NCBI RefSeq assembly: GCF_000819845.1
Contig: NZ_CDCG01000016.1
Span: 90,744 to 154,743, forward strand
Reading direction: 5' to 3'
DNA: 64,000 nt
Source: Aeromonas enteropelogenes
GTDB taxonomy: Bacteria; Pseudomonadota; Gammaproteobacteria; Enterobacterales; Aeromonadaceae
Shown here: positions 54,428-63,784 of the stretch, in pieces
How positions within the stretch are numbered: the stretch's first letter is position 1
How the letters are laid out: each line of letters opens with the position of its first letter
Notes under the pieces: generated by a model
Seen by the model: the letters and a program-made list of their open reading frames with translations, nothing else
Databases searched by the model: none
What the model was told of the DNA's origin: nothing
Translations under genes and position numbers: made by a program

Positions 54428-56056
54428 TCATTGCAACAACAGGAAGCGGCCGGTCAGGGGTGGCAACTCCACCGTCACGCTGCTGCCGCCCAGAGCCAGG
54501 CTCTCGCCACTTTGCAGATCCACCAGGGCGCTGCCGCTGCGCAACTTGCCGGTTGGCAGGTTGTAACTGAGGGGCGTGGTAGAGACGTTGAGCAAGTAGA
54601 CAATCTGTTCAGTCGCCGTCTGCTTGATGTCGCCGTAGACGCTGCCCTCGGCCACCAGCTTGACCCGCTCCCCCTGATAAAGGGCGGGGTGGGCGGCGCG
54701 CAGGGCCAGCAGATCGCCAAGCCACTGCTTGAGTTCAGCCTGCTCACCGCTCGGCACAAAACCGGTGACACCGGGCACCTTGCCGTCGCTGCGGGCCACG
54801 TGATCGTCACAGAGCCCCCGGGCCGCACAATCCGTGGTCACCTGGTTGGCAAAACCGGGTACCTCGTCGCCAAACTCCTCGCCGTAGTAGAGGGTGATAG
54901 GGCCGGAGCGGGCCGCCATAAAGCTGAAGGTCGCCTTGTGGCGCTGCCAGTAGTCCGCCGGGTTGAAGTTGCCGCGCTCCAGCAGATCGCCGAAGCGCAC
55001 CAGATCGTGGTTGCCCAACATCAGATTCGGCATGGCGTGGTCCGGGTAGTTCTCCACCTTGTTCCAGCTGGCGTCGAGCACACTGGCCCCCTGGCCGCCC
55101 TTGCCGGACTCCTCCACCGCCAGCGTCTGTACCAGGCCGTAGCGCAGCGGGAAGTCGAACGCCGAGGAGAGCGCCGGGTTGTCGCTCGGCCCGTAGGCCT
55201 GGGCCCGGATCTCGTCAGCCCCCTTCCATACCTCCCCCACCATGTAACCCAGGGTGCCCCACTGCTGGCCAGCCGCCTTGCGCGCCACACTGACTCGCTC
55301 CACCTCGCTGCGAATGGCGCGCCACTCGTCGAGGCCGAGCTGATAAGCCTGATCGAGGCGCCAACCGTCGATGCCGTACTGCTCGACCCAGTAGCGGGCC
55401 ACCTCCCTGAAGTAGGCCAGACTCTCGGGCTGGCCGTAGTCCACCAGCTGGCCCGGGTAGCCGGCGCCGCCACTCTTGAGGGCAGGCAAGCGCCCCTCGG
55501 GCGAAGGCTTGCTCACCCCCACCTTGCCCACGTGGCCGAACACGCCGTCGAGGAAGACATAGAGGCCGCGCTGGTGCGCCGCGTCCACCAGTTTCTTGAA
55601 CAGTGCATTGCTGCCGAAGTGGGGGTCCACGTTGAAAAAATCGCAGGCGAAGTAGCCGGTGGCGTCCAGCCTGTCGTCGCCGCCCTGACCGGCACAGGAG
55701 TCGAAGACGGGAGTCAGCCAGATGGCATTGACGTTGAGGCTCGTGATGTGGTCCAGGCTGTCGATGATCCCCTGCAGATCGCCGTTGTGCTGTGAGGGGC
55801 CGTAGCCGACGCCGTAGTTGGCAGCCCCGTCACCATCCACGAAAGACTCCACCATCACCTGATAGATGCGCAGGTTGCAGGCTGGCTGATCATCCCCGTA
55901 ACAGGCGCGACTGGCCGTTACCACGGGAGGATGGGCAATCGGAGGATTGACGACCGGTGTGCCAGCCTCCCCGCCCGCCGTGCCGCTGCCACCACAGGCA
56001 GAAAGTAACAGGGCGGCCCCGATGAGGCCGCCATGACGCAACGTTCCCTGTTTCAT
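54428..56056 (-). CDS. Alpha-amylase family (GH13) lipoprotein
   Basis: A 542-residue GH13 hydrolase. The signal peptide ends in LLSAC, a lipobox, so the mature protein is anchored by a lipidated Cys with a Gly/Thr/Pro-rich linker. The (beta/alpha)8 motifs are present: the nucleophile Asp in GIDGWRLDQAYQ, the acid/base Glu in YMVGEVWKG and the transition-state Asp in LMLGNHDLVRF. It probably trims alpha-glucans at the cell surface; substrate range is not determinable. The ATG at 56056 begins the signal peptide. It is convergent with the RimK-like gene. Confidence 0.93.
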   Translation of the reverse strand: MKQGTLRHGGLIGAALLLSACGGSGTAGGEAGTPVVNPPIAHPPVVTASRACYGDDQPACNLRIYQVMVESFVDGDGAANYGVGYGPSQHNGDLQGIIDSLDHITSLNVNAIWLTPVFDSCAGQGGDDRLDATGYFACDFFNVDPHFGSNALFKKLVDAAHQRGLYVFLDGVFGHVGKVGVSKPSPEGRLPALKSGGAGYPGQLVDYGQPESLAYFREVARYWVEQYGIDGWRLDQAYQLGLDEWRAIRSEVERVSVARKAAGQQWGTLGYMVGEVWKGADEIRAQAYGPSDNPALSSAFDFPLRYGLVQTLAVEESGKGGQGASVLDASWNKVENYPDHAMPNLMLGNHDLVRFGDLLERGNFNPADYWQRHKATFSFMAARSGPITLYYGEEFGDEVPGFANQVTTDCAARGLCDDHVARSDGKVPGVTGFVPSGEQAELKQWLGDLLALRAAHPALYQGERVKLVAEGSVYGDIKQTATEQIVYLLNVSTTPLSYNLPTGKLRSGSALVDLQSGESLALGGSSVTVELPPLTGRFLLLQ

Positions 56057-56317
56057 TGTTATGTTCCCGCTGTGAGCGCAAGTGCCTGATGCACCCGTTT
56101 TCAGCCATGATAGTGGCCCCCGGCAGTGTCTGTCTGTGACTGAAAACGTTATCTGTCTCAGTGGGTTAGCCAGACTTATCCCGGGAGTCGTCCATGGGGC
56201 GCACGCAACGAAAGGCTCGCCATGCTCTCGAAAACAGGGTGAAAGTGACCAGAGCGAAACCGTCACTCGCGATGACCGGCATAACGACGCACGGACGAAG
56301 AGCAAGTGCAAAGCCTG

Positions 56318-56575
56318 TTAGCTGAAGGCTTCCCGCTCGTCGATGGGCATGATCAGGTGGTAGACCTCGTGGGCCGACAGGGTGCAACCGGCTGGCCACT
56401 CCAGCTGGTGATAACGGTTGATGAAGACACGGGCAACACGCCGCTCCGAATCGAGCGTCGCAAACAGGGGCTGGGTGCACCAGGGAGTGAGATCCAGCGC
56501 CCCCGTGGTGCCGTCGGAGAGCACGACAAACAGGCGCCATCCCTGCAAATATTCCACATCGATAAAGACCGGCAT
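56318..56575 (-). CDS. DUF2442-family small protein
   Basis: An 85-residue protein of the DUF2442 type (MPVFIDVEYLQGWRLFVVLSDGTTGALDLTPW, ..INRYHQLEWPAGCTLSAHEVYHLI). Members often pair with DUF4160 toxin-antitoxin-like genes, but no partner is seen here. The ATG at 56575 is chosen because a GGAG/GAAGGG site precedes it, and a TATAAT-like element lies between it and the longer upstream frame's start. It sits between the amylase (same strand, downstream) and the LTA-synthase-like gene (opposite strand). Confidence 0.75.
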   Translation of the reverse strand: MPVFIDVEYLQGWRLFVVLSDGTTGALDLTPWCTQPLFATLDSERRVARVFINRYHQLEWPAGCTLSAHEVYHLIMPIDEREAFS

Positions 56576-56788
56576 CCCTTCGGCTCCGATTGAGAAATTT
56601 TCGCCATTATAAGAAGGGATATCCCGCCCATTCGCGCCATAGCTCACATTTCATACAGCAGGATATGCTGTCCACCAGAGGCGATCAAACTCACAATTTT
56701 GCATTAGAGGCATGAGGATGACCTCTTTTCTCAAACCGGGATGCAACCTTCCGGCACCACCCCTGTCATATTGCCACAACAAATAAAA

Positions 56789-56810
56789 AAACGTCTGCGG
56801 ACAGACGTTT
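56789..56810. other. Hairpin in the leader of the LTA-synthase-like gene
   Basis: AAACGTCTG pairs with CAGACGTTT around CGGA, 22 bp before the ATG at 56833. Seven A residues on its left side (T-run on minus) make it a terminator-shaped element on the minus strand, although no minus gene ends here. It may instead be a 5'-UTR structure. The region 56576-56832 (257 bp) holds no other feature. Confidence 0.55.
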
Positions 56811-56832
56811 ACAGGCTCATTCAGGAACAATT

Positions 56833-58797
56833 ATGACAAACCTCAAGCAACGGCTGGGGCCATTCTGGCCCTTTGCCGTTTTCTGTGCGCTCGCCCTTTT
56901 TTCGCTCACCCTTGGCAGAATTACTCTCGGTCTCTGGCAGCTGGAGCGGGTCGATGCCGTCGCCGGTTGGCAGGAAATGCTGCTGCAGGGGCTGAGAGTC
57001 GACTTCGCCACCCTCTGCTGGGTCTGGGGCGTTCCCGCCATGCTGACCCTGCTGCTGGCGGGCCCTCATGCCATTGGCAGGATCTGGCTGCAACTGATGC
57101 GGGTCTGGCTGACCCTGGGGCTCTGGCTGATGCTCTTTCTCGAGATCTCCACCCCCTCCTTCATCAGCGAATACGGGGTACGCCCCAATCGCCTCTATGT
57201 GGAGTACCTCATCTATCCGAAGGAGGTGTTCGCCATGCTGTGGGCGGGTCGCAAGGGAGAGCTGCTGCTGACTCTGGTGCTCAGCGGCGCCGTGCTGACG
57301 GGCAGCTGGTGGCTCAGCGGTCGACTGATGCGCGGCATCCGCTTCCCGCGCTGGTATCTGCGTCCGGCGTTTGCCCTGCTGATCCTGGCCATCGGTTTTC
57401 TCGGTGCCCGCTCCAGCCTGGGGCACCGCGCCCTGAATCCGGCCATGGTGGCTTTTGCCGATGATCCCCTGGTCAACTCCCTGACCGTCAACTCCGCCTA
57501 CTCCCTCTTCTTTGCCATCAAGCAGATGGGTGCCGAAGAGGATGCCAGCCAGTTTTACGGCGAGCTGCCACGCCAGCGGATCCTGGAGCTGGTGCGCCAG
57601 GAAAGCGGCCGCGAACCCCACGAATTCAGTTCCGACAGCCTGCCCAGCCAGACCTTCAATGAGGCCAGTTATGGCGGCCAGCCGAAGAATCTGGTGATCC
57701 TGCTGCAGGAGAGCCTAGGCGCCCAGTTTGTCGGCTCCCTCGGCGGGCGGCCACTCACCCCCAATATCGATGCCCTGTCGCAGGAGGGGTGGGCCTTCGA
57801 GCAGCTCTATGCCACAGGTACCCGCTCGGTACGCGGTATCGAGGCAGTGCTGACCGGCTTCACGCCCACCCCCGCCCAGGCGGTGGTCAAGCTGGGCAAG
57901 AGCCAGACCAACTTCTTCACCATCGCGGATCTGCTCAAACAGCGCGGTTACGACACCAGCTTCATCTACGGCGGCGAGAGCCATTTCGACAATATGCGCA
58001 GCTTCTTCCTCGGCAATGGCTTCACCACCATCGTCGAGCAGAAGGACTTCGACAATCCGGTATTCAAGGGCTCCTGGGGCGCGTCGGACGAAGATCTGAT
58101 GGCCAAGGCCGACGAGACCTTCCGGGCACTGCACAAGGAGGGCAAGCCCTTCTTCAGCCTGGTGTTCAGCTCAAGCAACCACGATCCGTTCGAGTTTCCG
58201 GACAATCGCATCGCCCTCTATGAACAGCCCAAGCAGACCCGCAACAACGCGGCCAAGTATGCAGATTACGCCATCGGCGAATTCTTCAAGAAGGCGAAGC
58301 AGTCCGACTACTGGAAAGACACCCTGTTTCTGGTCATCGCCGATCACGACAGCCGGATCAGCGGCGCCGGCCTGGTGCCCATTCCCCGCTTCCACATTCC
58401 CGGGGTCATCCTGGGGGATGGCATAGCGCCGAAGAAGGACAAACGGATCGTCAGCCAGATCGACATGGCGCCGACCCTGCTCTCCCTGATGGGGATAAGC
58501 GCCGACTACCCCATGCTCGGCAAGGATCTGACCCGCATGCCCACCGACTGGCCGGGGCGGGCCATCATGCAGTACGACAAGAACTTTGCCCTGATGCGTG
58601 GCAAGGATGTGGTGATCCTGCAGCCGGAGCGGGCAGCGGAAGGATTCGTCTATGACGCCGCCAGCGAGAAGTTGACCCCGGCTCCGCAACCGGAGGCGAT
58701 GAAGGAGATCGCCCTCGGGCTGGTGCTGTGGGGCAGCATGGCCTATCAGCAAGGGCTCTACCGGACGGCGCCGGATCAGCGTACCGCCGCCAACTGA
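56833..58797 (+). CDS. LTA-synthase-like sulfatase-fold membrane enzyme
   Basis: A 654-residue inner-membrane protein. About five N-terminal helices (to residue ~190) are followed by an extracytoplasmic sulfatase-fold domain. The nucleophile Thr is T330 in ATGTRSVRGIEAVLTG, metal ligands lie in ILLQESLGAQFVG and VIADHDSRISGAG, and the domain has SQIDMAPTLLSLMG. Gram-negative members transfer phosphoglycerol or phosphoethanolamine to glycans or lipids; which is unclear here. A hairpin lies in the leader and a terminator follows. Confidence 0.9.
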   Translation: MTNLKQRLGPFWPFAVFCALALFSLTLGRITLGLWQLERVDAVAGWQEMLLQGLRVDFATLCWVWGVPAMLTLLLAGPHAIGRIWLQLMRVWLTLGLWLMLFLEISTPSFISEYGVRPNRLYVEYLIYPKEVFAMLWAGRKGELLLTLVLSGAVLTGSWWLSGRLMRGIRFPRWYLRPAFALLILAIGFLGARSSLGHRALNPAMVAFADDPLVNSLTVNSAYSLFFAIKQMGAEEDASQFYGELPRQRILELVRQESGREPHEFSSDSLPSQTFNEASYGGQPKNLVILLQESLGAQFVGSLGGRPLTPNIDALSQEGWAFEQLYATGTRSVRGIEAVLTGFTPTPAQAVVKLGKSQTNFFTIADLLKQRGYDTSFIYGGESHFDNMRSFFLGNGFTTIVEQKDFDNPVFKGSWGASDEDLMAKADETFRALHKEGKPFFSLVFSSSNHDPFEFPDNRIALYEQPKQTRNNAAKYADYAIGEFFKKAKQSDYWKDTLFLVIADHDSRISGAGLVPIPRFHIPGVILGDGIAPKKDKRIVSQIDMAPTLLSLMGISADYPMLGKDLTRMPTDWPGRAIMQYDKNFALMRGKDVVILQPERAAEGFVYDAASEKLTPAPQPEAMKEIALGLVLWGSMAYQQGLYRTAPDQRTAAN

Positions 58798-58812
58798 GCG
58801 ATCACCGCCCAC

Positions 58813-58840
58813 AAAAAGACCGCCAGCCGGCGGTTTTTTT
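58813..58840. terminator. Bidirectional terminator after LTA-synthase-like gene
   Basis: CCGCC pairs with GGCGG around AGCC, flanked by A5 on the left and T7 on the right. It separates the gene from the convergent lrp-like gene. Confidence 0.9.
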
Positions 58841-58858
58841 GTGCTTTGAAAACGGAGA

Positions 58859-59329
58859 TCAGGCCTGGGGAAAGCAGGGCAGGGAGCGGCTGAACTTGTG
58901 CTCGAACACCAGGGAGGTCTCGAGATGCACCACCTCTTCGCGGGAGGTGAAGTGATCGAACACGAAGTTGCGCAGGTGCTCGGTATCGGCGACGCAGAGG
59001 TGCACCAGAAAGTCGTCCTTGCCCCCCATGTGGAACAGGCTGATCACCTCCGGCAGCGCCAGGATGGCGTCGCGGAAGGCATCGATGATCTGGCGGCTGT
59101 GGCGGGCCAGCTGCAGGGAAACCATGGCCTGGATGTGGCCACCGAGAGCCTGGTAGTCCACTTCGCAGTGTGCCCCCTTGAGGACATCGTCTTGCTGCAG
59201 CTTGCGCACCCGCTCCAGGCAGGTGGAGGGGGCCACGCCCACCAGGGCAGCCAGATCCTTGTTGGTCATGCCCGCATCGCGAAACAGATGGGCCAGGATA
59301 TCCAAATCCAGTTGATCCAGGTTTCTCAT
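58859..59329 (-). CDS. Lrp/AsnC-family transcriptional regulator
   Basis: A 156-residue regulator with an N-terminal winged helix-turn-helix (LDQLDLDILAHLFRDAGMTNKDLAALVGVAPSTCLERVRKL) and a C-terminal RAM/AsnC effector domain (ALPEVISLFHMGGKDDFLVHLCVADTEHLRNF). The effector is probably an amino acid or other small metabolite. An AAGGAGTTAAG ribosome site precedes the ATG at 59329. It is divergent from a phosphatase gene (135 bp apart), a common arrangement for an Lrp-type regulator and its target. Confidence 0.92.
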   Translation of the reverse strand: MRNLDQLDLDILAHLFRDAGMTNKDLAALVGVAPSTCLERVRKLQQDDVLKGAHCEVDYQALGGHIQAMVSLQLARHSRQIIDAFRDAILALPEVISLFHMGGKDDFLVHLCVADTEHLRNFVFDHFTSREEVVHLETSLVFEHKFSRSLPCFPQA

Positions 59330-59464
59330 CTTAACTCCTTGAACCGCTAAATTTTTTAGACTCTGCCCGTAAACCCGGGCAAACACAACGACCGTTGACA
59401 TCGCGCCCGGCCCACCTATGCTTGGCGCCATTCACCGGGCCCGCCCCATTCATGAGGATCCACC

Positions 59465-59980
59465 ATGCACCCGTCTCATCCCTTCTGGAGCCTGGAGGTT
59501 CCCCGCGTCGATGGCCAGTTGCTGCTGACCCCCTGTCCGGGCACCCAGCAGGTTGCGCTGACCCAGGCCCTCGAGCAGCTGAGGCTGGCCGGCGCTCATG
59601 GGGTCGTGACCATGATGACGGGGGCCGAGCTGATCAGCCACGGCCTGGGCAACCTGGGGACACAGGTCGAGCGTGAAGGCATGCGCTGGTTCCATCTGCC
59701 CATCGAGGATGACAAGGCCCCCGACACGGCATTCGAGCAGGCCTGGTTGCAGACGCTGCCGCAGCTGCGCGAGCTGCTTGGCGATGGCAAGCACCTGGTC
59801 ATTCACTGCAAGGGCGGCAGCGGCCGCACCGGTCTGGTTGCCGCCGCCCTGCTGATTTCCCTCGGTCAATCCCAAGAAGAGGCCATGGCAGCCATCAGGG
59901 CCCGCAGACCCAAGGCGTTTGCCCTGGCCTGCCATCGCCACTGGCTGGATGCCCTGACCCTCAGGCTGGCTGGCGGTTGA
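59465..59980 (+). CDS. Dual-specificity-type protein phosphatase
   Basis: A 171-residue cysteine phosphatase with the HCx5R loop HCKGGSGRTG near residue 115, and the general-acid-containing WFHLPIEDDKAPD stretch about 40 residues before it. It resembles the CDKN3/DSP-like bacterial family; the substrate (phospho-protein or small phosphate) is unknown. The ATG at 59465 has a GAGGATCC site. Its stop touches the end of metA on the opposite strand (stop codons adjacent at 59980/59981). Confidence 0.85.
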   Translation: MHPSHPFWSLEVPRVDGQLLLTPCPGTQQVALTQALEQLRLAGAHGVVTMMTGAELISHGLGNLGTQVEREGMRWFHLPIEDDKAPDTAFEQAWLQTLPQLRELLGDGKHLVIHCKGGSGRTGLVAAALLISLGQSQEEAMAAIRARRPKAFALACHRHWLDALTLRLAGG

Positions 59981-60931
59981 TCACTGGCTGCCGCCCTTCT
60001 CGTAGGTAAACACCTTGCCGATATCTTCCACCCGATAGCTGGTGAGCTGGTAGACGTAGTAGTTGAGCCAGTTGGCAAACAGCAGGTGACCATGGCTTCG
60101 CCAGCTGGCCCTCGGGGGTTGGCTCGGATCATTGTTCGGGTAGTAGTTGACCGGAATGGCGGGATCGAGCCCGGCCGCCAGATCCCGCTGATACTCCCCA
60201 TCCAGGGTCAGGGCGTCGTATTCGGGATGGCCGGTGACGAACACCTGGCGACAATCCTTGGTCGCCGCCAGATAGACCCCCGCCTCCTTTGATTCGGCAA
60301 AGATCTGCAGATCGGTGTGGGCACGGATGAGGTCGCCATCAAACGCAGCATAACGGGAGTGAGGGGCGACAAACTCGTCGTCGAAGCCACGCAGCAGCGG
60401 CTCGTGCTCGTCGAGGCGATGGTGGCGATAGACGCCGGAGAGCTTGTCGCCATGGGTCTGCTTCTCCATGCCATAGAGGGCTTTCAGCGCCGCCTGCACC
60501 GCCCAGCAGAGGAACAAGGTGGAGGTGACGTGCTGATGGGACCACTCGATGATCTCGACGATGCGCGGCCAGTAGACCACCTCCTCGAACTCCACCAGCC
60601 CGAGCGGCGCCCCCGTGATAATCATGCCGTCATAGTTGTTGCCACGCACCTGTTCGAAGTCGTGATAGAAGTTCTCCAGATGCGCCCGGGGCGTGTTCTT
60701 CGACTCCCGATCGTCGATGCGCAGCAGATCCACATCCACCTGCAGCGGCGAGTTGGAGAGCATCCGCATCAGCTGGATCTCGGTTTCGATCTTCTTGGGC
60801 ATCAGGTTGAGGATCAATACCCGCAGCGGGCGGATATTCTGGGTGACGGCCCGGGACTCCGTCATCACGAAGATGTTCTCCTGCCCCAGCACCTCGGCGG
60901 CGGGTAACTGATCCGGAATCTTGATCGGCAT
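59981..60931 (-). CDS. metA: Homoserine O-succinyltransferase
   Basis: MetA makes O-succinylhomoserine, the first committed step of methionine synthesis. The 316-residue protein has the catalytic Cys C142 in [12 protein letters not shown] and the His/Glu pair H235 and E237 in [12 protein letters not shown], as in E. coli MetA. The N-terminal [21 protein letters not shown] is conserved. Three tandem MetJ-like 8-mers lie just upstream, overlapping a plausible -10, so repression by MetJ with S-adenosylmethionine is likely. The gene is convergent with the phosphatase. Confidence 0.96.
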   Translation of the reverse strand: MPIKIPDQLPAAEVLGQENIFVMTESRAVTQNIRPLRVLILNLMPKKIETEIQLMRMLSNSPLQVDVDLLRIDDRESKNTPRAHLENFYHDFEQVRGNNYDGMIITGAPLGLVEFEEVVYWPRIVEIIEWSHQHVTSTLFLCWAVQAALKALYGMEKQTHGDKLSGVYRHHRLDEHEPLLRGFDDEFVAPHSRYAAFDGDLIRAHTDLQIFAESKEAGVYLAATKDCRQVFVTGHPEYDALTLDGEYQRDLAAGLDPAIPVNYYPNNDPSQPPRASWRSHGHLLFANWLNYYVYQLTSYRVEDIGKVFTYEKGGSQ

Positions 60932-60957
60932 GCTTACTCCCTGTACTGCATCGGTAA

Positions 60958-60981
60958 ATATGTCTGGACATCCAGAAGCCT
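60958..60981 (-). promoter_or_regulatory. Three tandem MetJ-like met boxes
   Basis: Read on the minus strand, three adjacent 8-mers AGGCTTCT, GGATGTCC and AGACATAT match AGACGTCT at 6, 5 and 6 of 8 positions. They lie 27-50 bp before the metA start, next to a TATTAT element (about 60983-60988) that could be the -10. Two or more boxes are needed for MetJ binding. Confidence 0.6.
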
Positions 60982-61075
60982 ATAATAAAGCGCCTGACCT
61001 GTCATCAGATACCTTTTGTATTCGATCCCGCGTTTGACTAGCATACGGCTCAGTGTGTCTCTCGCAGCCTGGACA

Positions 61076-62314
61076 ATGACTGGTATCAAGATCTCCGTAG
61101 ACCGACTGCAGGTCGGCAATTTCGTCTCTCTGCCACTGGGTTGGCGCGAACACCCCTTCCTGTTTTCCAGCTTCAAGCTCAAGAATGAAGAGGAGATCGA
61201 GCTCATTCGCCGGCTTGGCCTCAAGCTGGTGACCATCATCCCGGACAAGAGCGACGCGCCGCCCAAGCCGTTGAACCAGGTTCAGGCACAAACGAGCGAA
61301 GGGCCGGACACCGCCCTGCGCCAGATCCAGATGCAACAGGAGAAGCTGCGCCGCATCGAACAGTTGCAGCAGTACAGACGCAACCTGCAGCAGTGCGAGA
61401 AACAATTCCAGCAATCCCTGGCGCAAGTGCGCAACGTGATGAGCAAGATCCAGTCCCGCCCCCTCAACGCCATCGGCGAAGCGCAGGAGCTGGTCAACGC
61501 CATGACGGATCAGCTGCTGGCGGTGGACGAGATGGTGCTGCACCTGGTCTCAGACAGCGAGGATGGCAACAACCTCTACTTCCACTCCCTCAACGTCAGC
61601 GTGCTCAGCATGTTGCTGGCCAGGGAGTGCGGCATGGACGCCGGGCAGATCCGCCAGATCGGCATGGGAGCCCTGTTCCACGACATCGGCAAGCTGAAGA
61701 TCCCGAGCCAGATCCTGCGCAAGACCGAGCCCCTCACCAAGCCGGAAAAAAACCTGATGGCCCAGCATCCGCGCTACGGGCTGGAACTGCTCAATCTGGC
61801 CAAGGATTTCCCGGCCGAGGCGAAGGGCATCGTGCTGCACCATCACGAATACCTGGATGGCAGCGGGCCGGAAGGGCTCAAGGGGGGGCAGCTCGATTCC
61901 CTCACCCAGATGGTGTCGCTGATCAACGAGTATGACAATCTCTGCCATATCCAGGCCAAGGTGCCCTACTCGGCCCTGAGCGGCCTCTACAAGCAGCGCA
62001 AGGCACAGTTCAATCCGGACTACCTCGGCATGCTGATCCGGCTGATGGGGATCTACCCGCCAGGCAGCGTGGTGCAGCTCTCCAACGGCCAGGTCGGGCT
62101 GGTGATGTCGGTGAATACCTCCCGTCTGCTCTACCCCTCGGTGCTGGTGTATGACCCGCGCATTCCGCGCCAGGAGGCGGCCATCATCGACCTGCAGCAG
62201 GTCGAGCTGACCATCGCCAAGGTGATCCATCCCAAGCGCTTGCCCCCTGCCGTCTTCGAGTACCTCAATCCGCGTACCCGGATCAGCTACTACTTCGAAC
62301 ACAACAAACCCTGA
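61076..62314 (+). CDS. HD-GYP-type phosphohydrolase with DUF3391 N-terminus
   Basis: A 412-residue protein. An N-terminal DUF3391-like domain (IKISVDRLQVGNFVSLPLGWREHPFLFSSFKL) is followed by a coiled-coil stretch (about 95-150, QQEKLRRIEQLQQYRRNLQQCEKQFQQ-type) and an HD-GYP domain. The HD metal motif is LFHDIGKLKIP and the HHE motif is LHHHEYLDGSG. The usual GYP signature (DGxGYP) is altered to DGSGPEG, losing the Tyr. HD-GYP proteins cleave cyclic di-GMP, but this one may have altered activity. It is divergent from metA. Confidence 0.87.
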   Translation: MTGIKISVDRLQVGNFVSLPLGWREHPFLFSSFKLKNEEEIELIRRLGLKLVTIIPDKSDAPPKPLNQVQAQTSEGPDTALRQIQMQQEKLRRIEQLQQYRRNLQQCEKQFQQSLAQVRNVMSKIQSRPLNAIGEAQELVNAMTDQLLAVDEMVLHLVSDSEDGNNLYFHSLNVSVLSMLLARECGMDAGQIRQIGMGALFHDIGKLKIPSQILRKTEPLTKPEKNLMAQHPRYGLELLNLAKDFPAEAKGIVLHHHEYLDGSGPEGLKGGQLDSLTQMVSLINEYDNLCHIQAKVPYSALSGLYKQRKAQFNPDYLGMLIRLMGIYPPGSVVQLSNGQVGLVMSVNTSRLLYPSVLVYDPRIPRQEAAIIDLQQVELTIAKVIHPKRLPPAVFEYLNPRTRISYYFEHNKP

Positions 62315-62365
62315 TAGCCAGCCATGGCTCACGACCCCTTTACCCCCAGCCCCGAGGAGCCCGCC

Positions 62366-63529
62366 ATGCGCATCGAGATCATCAGCACCGGAGACGAGAT
62401 AGTGACGGGACTGGTGGTGGATACCAACGCCGCCTGGCTCAGCGCCCTGCTGCTGGAACAAGGCTGGCAGGTGCGCCGTCGCATCACGGTCGGGGACAAC
62501 CTCGCCGATCTGAAAACCGCACTGCAGGAGAGCGCGAGCCGCGCCGATGTGGTGCTGGTATGCGGGGGCCTGGGTCCCACCGCCGATGATCTCACCACCC
62601 AGGCGGCCGCCGAAGCTTTCGGGCAACCTCTGACCCTGTTCCCCGAGTGGCTCGCCAGCATTGAGGCCCGCTATGCCAGCCGGGGCAGGATCATGCCACA
62701 GAGCAACACCAAGCAGGCCTGGCTGCCGCAAGGGTGCGAGCTCCTCGACAATCCGGTCGGCACCGCCTGCGGCTTTGTGGTCAGCCATGCCAGCAACCAC
62801 AGCCAGAGCCGGCTCTTCTTCACCCCGGGCGTGCCGTTCGAGTTCAAGCTGATGGTGCGCGAGCAGATTTTGCCGCGCCTCAAATCCCTGGCGGGTGAGC
62901 AGACGGACACCGAACTGCGCCGCTTCTACACCTTCGGCATCTCGGAATCCGCCCTCAGCGACAAGCTGGATGCAGCCCCCTGGCCAGCCGGCATCGAGCT
63001 CGGTTACCGCTCCTCCATGCCCCTCATCGAACTCAAACTCATTGGCCACGGAGCCAGCGCGGCAGACATGGATGGCGCCGAGGTGCGCCTGCTCGGGGAG
63101 ATCCAACCCTGGCTGGTGGGCCGCGGCAACGAGGAGCCAGCCCGGCAGATCCTGGCGCTGCTGGGGGAGCGCCCCCTCACTCTGCAGGAAGGGGAGAGCC
63201 GGGGTGCATTGCTCGCCCTCTGTCATGACCACCCCGCGCTGGAAGCAGGTTTCAGCCACACCCTGAGCGACGATCTCGCGCAGCTGACAGGTTCCGCCAG
63301 CGGGCTGAGCCTCACCATAGGTCGGGCTGGCCCGGACGGGGTACCGCTGCTGCTCTGCGCCGATGGCCATCGGGTTGGCCAGACGCTGAAGGCAAACCAT
63401 CCGGATCAGGAGAGCCTTCGCAAAATCATTGCCTTCGCCGCCCTCGATATGCTGCGCCGTCACCTGCAAGGGCTGCCCGAACTGGGCGACTATCTGACCA
63501 TGGTCCGAACGGCGCAACTTCGCTCATAA
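62366..63529 (+). CDS. yfaY: CinA-family protein YfaY
   Basis: A 387-residue CinA-like protein (E. coli YfaY is about 400). The N-terminal MoCF-like domain (MRIEIISTGDEIVTGLVVDTNAAWLS, CGGLGPTADDLTTQAAAEAFGQPL) resembles ADP-ribose/CoA pyrophosphatase regions. The C-terminal part is where CinA/PncC carries nicotinamide-nucleotide deamidase residues, but the GESxTGG motif is degenerate (EGESRGALLAL), so that activity is probably lost, as in YfaY. A GAGGAG ribosome site precedes the ATG. It follows the HD-GYP gene by 51 bp. Confidence 0.88.
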   Translation: MRIEIISTGDEIVTGLVVDTNAAWLSALLLEQGWQVRRRITVGDNLADLKTALQESASRADVVLVCGGLGPTADDLTTQAAAEAFGQPLTLFPEWLASIEARYASRGRIMPQSNTKQAWLPQGCELLDNPVGTACGFVVSHASNHSQSRLFFTPGVPFEFKLMVREQILPRLKSLAGEQTDTELRRFYTFGISESALSDKLDAAPWPAGIELGYRSSMPLIELKLIGHGASAADMDGAEVRLLGEIQPWLVGRGNEEPARQILALLGERPLTLQEGESRGALLALCHDHPALEAGFSHTLSDDLAQLTGSASGLSLTIGRAGPDGVPLLLCADGHRVGQTLKANHPDQESLRKIIAFAALDMLRRHLQGLPELGDYLTMVRTAQLRS

Positions 63530-63784
63530 GCATTGCCTATCCCCCACCCGCCAACGCCATCAGCGGCACTGGCCACGGGCGCTGCCGTCCCCTTGCCTGG
63601 GGGGGCGGATACGCGCGCCACCCACGTCCGAAATTCTTCAGCCTGCATCACTCATTCGCACTTAATGCATTGACCAAACAGAAGAAATCTCTGGATACTG
63701 CCGGCACATATCGAATAATCCATCATTGAATGGTTAGTAAATGACCAGCGGGGTCCAACCCCCTTGAGTCGGCAAGGAGAGCGA
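63530..63784. other. Intergenic region before the last gene
   Basis: No gene is supported in these 255 bp. The stretch 63650-63740 is AT-richer and may hold a promoter. An AAGGAGAG ribosome site (63774-63781) belongs to the next start. Confidence 0.5.

Noticed and set aside
56057..56311. N-terminal extension of the amylase
   Set aside because: The lipoprotein signal begins at the later ATG (56056); the extension has no signal or domain.
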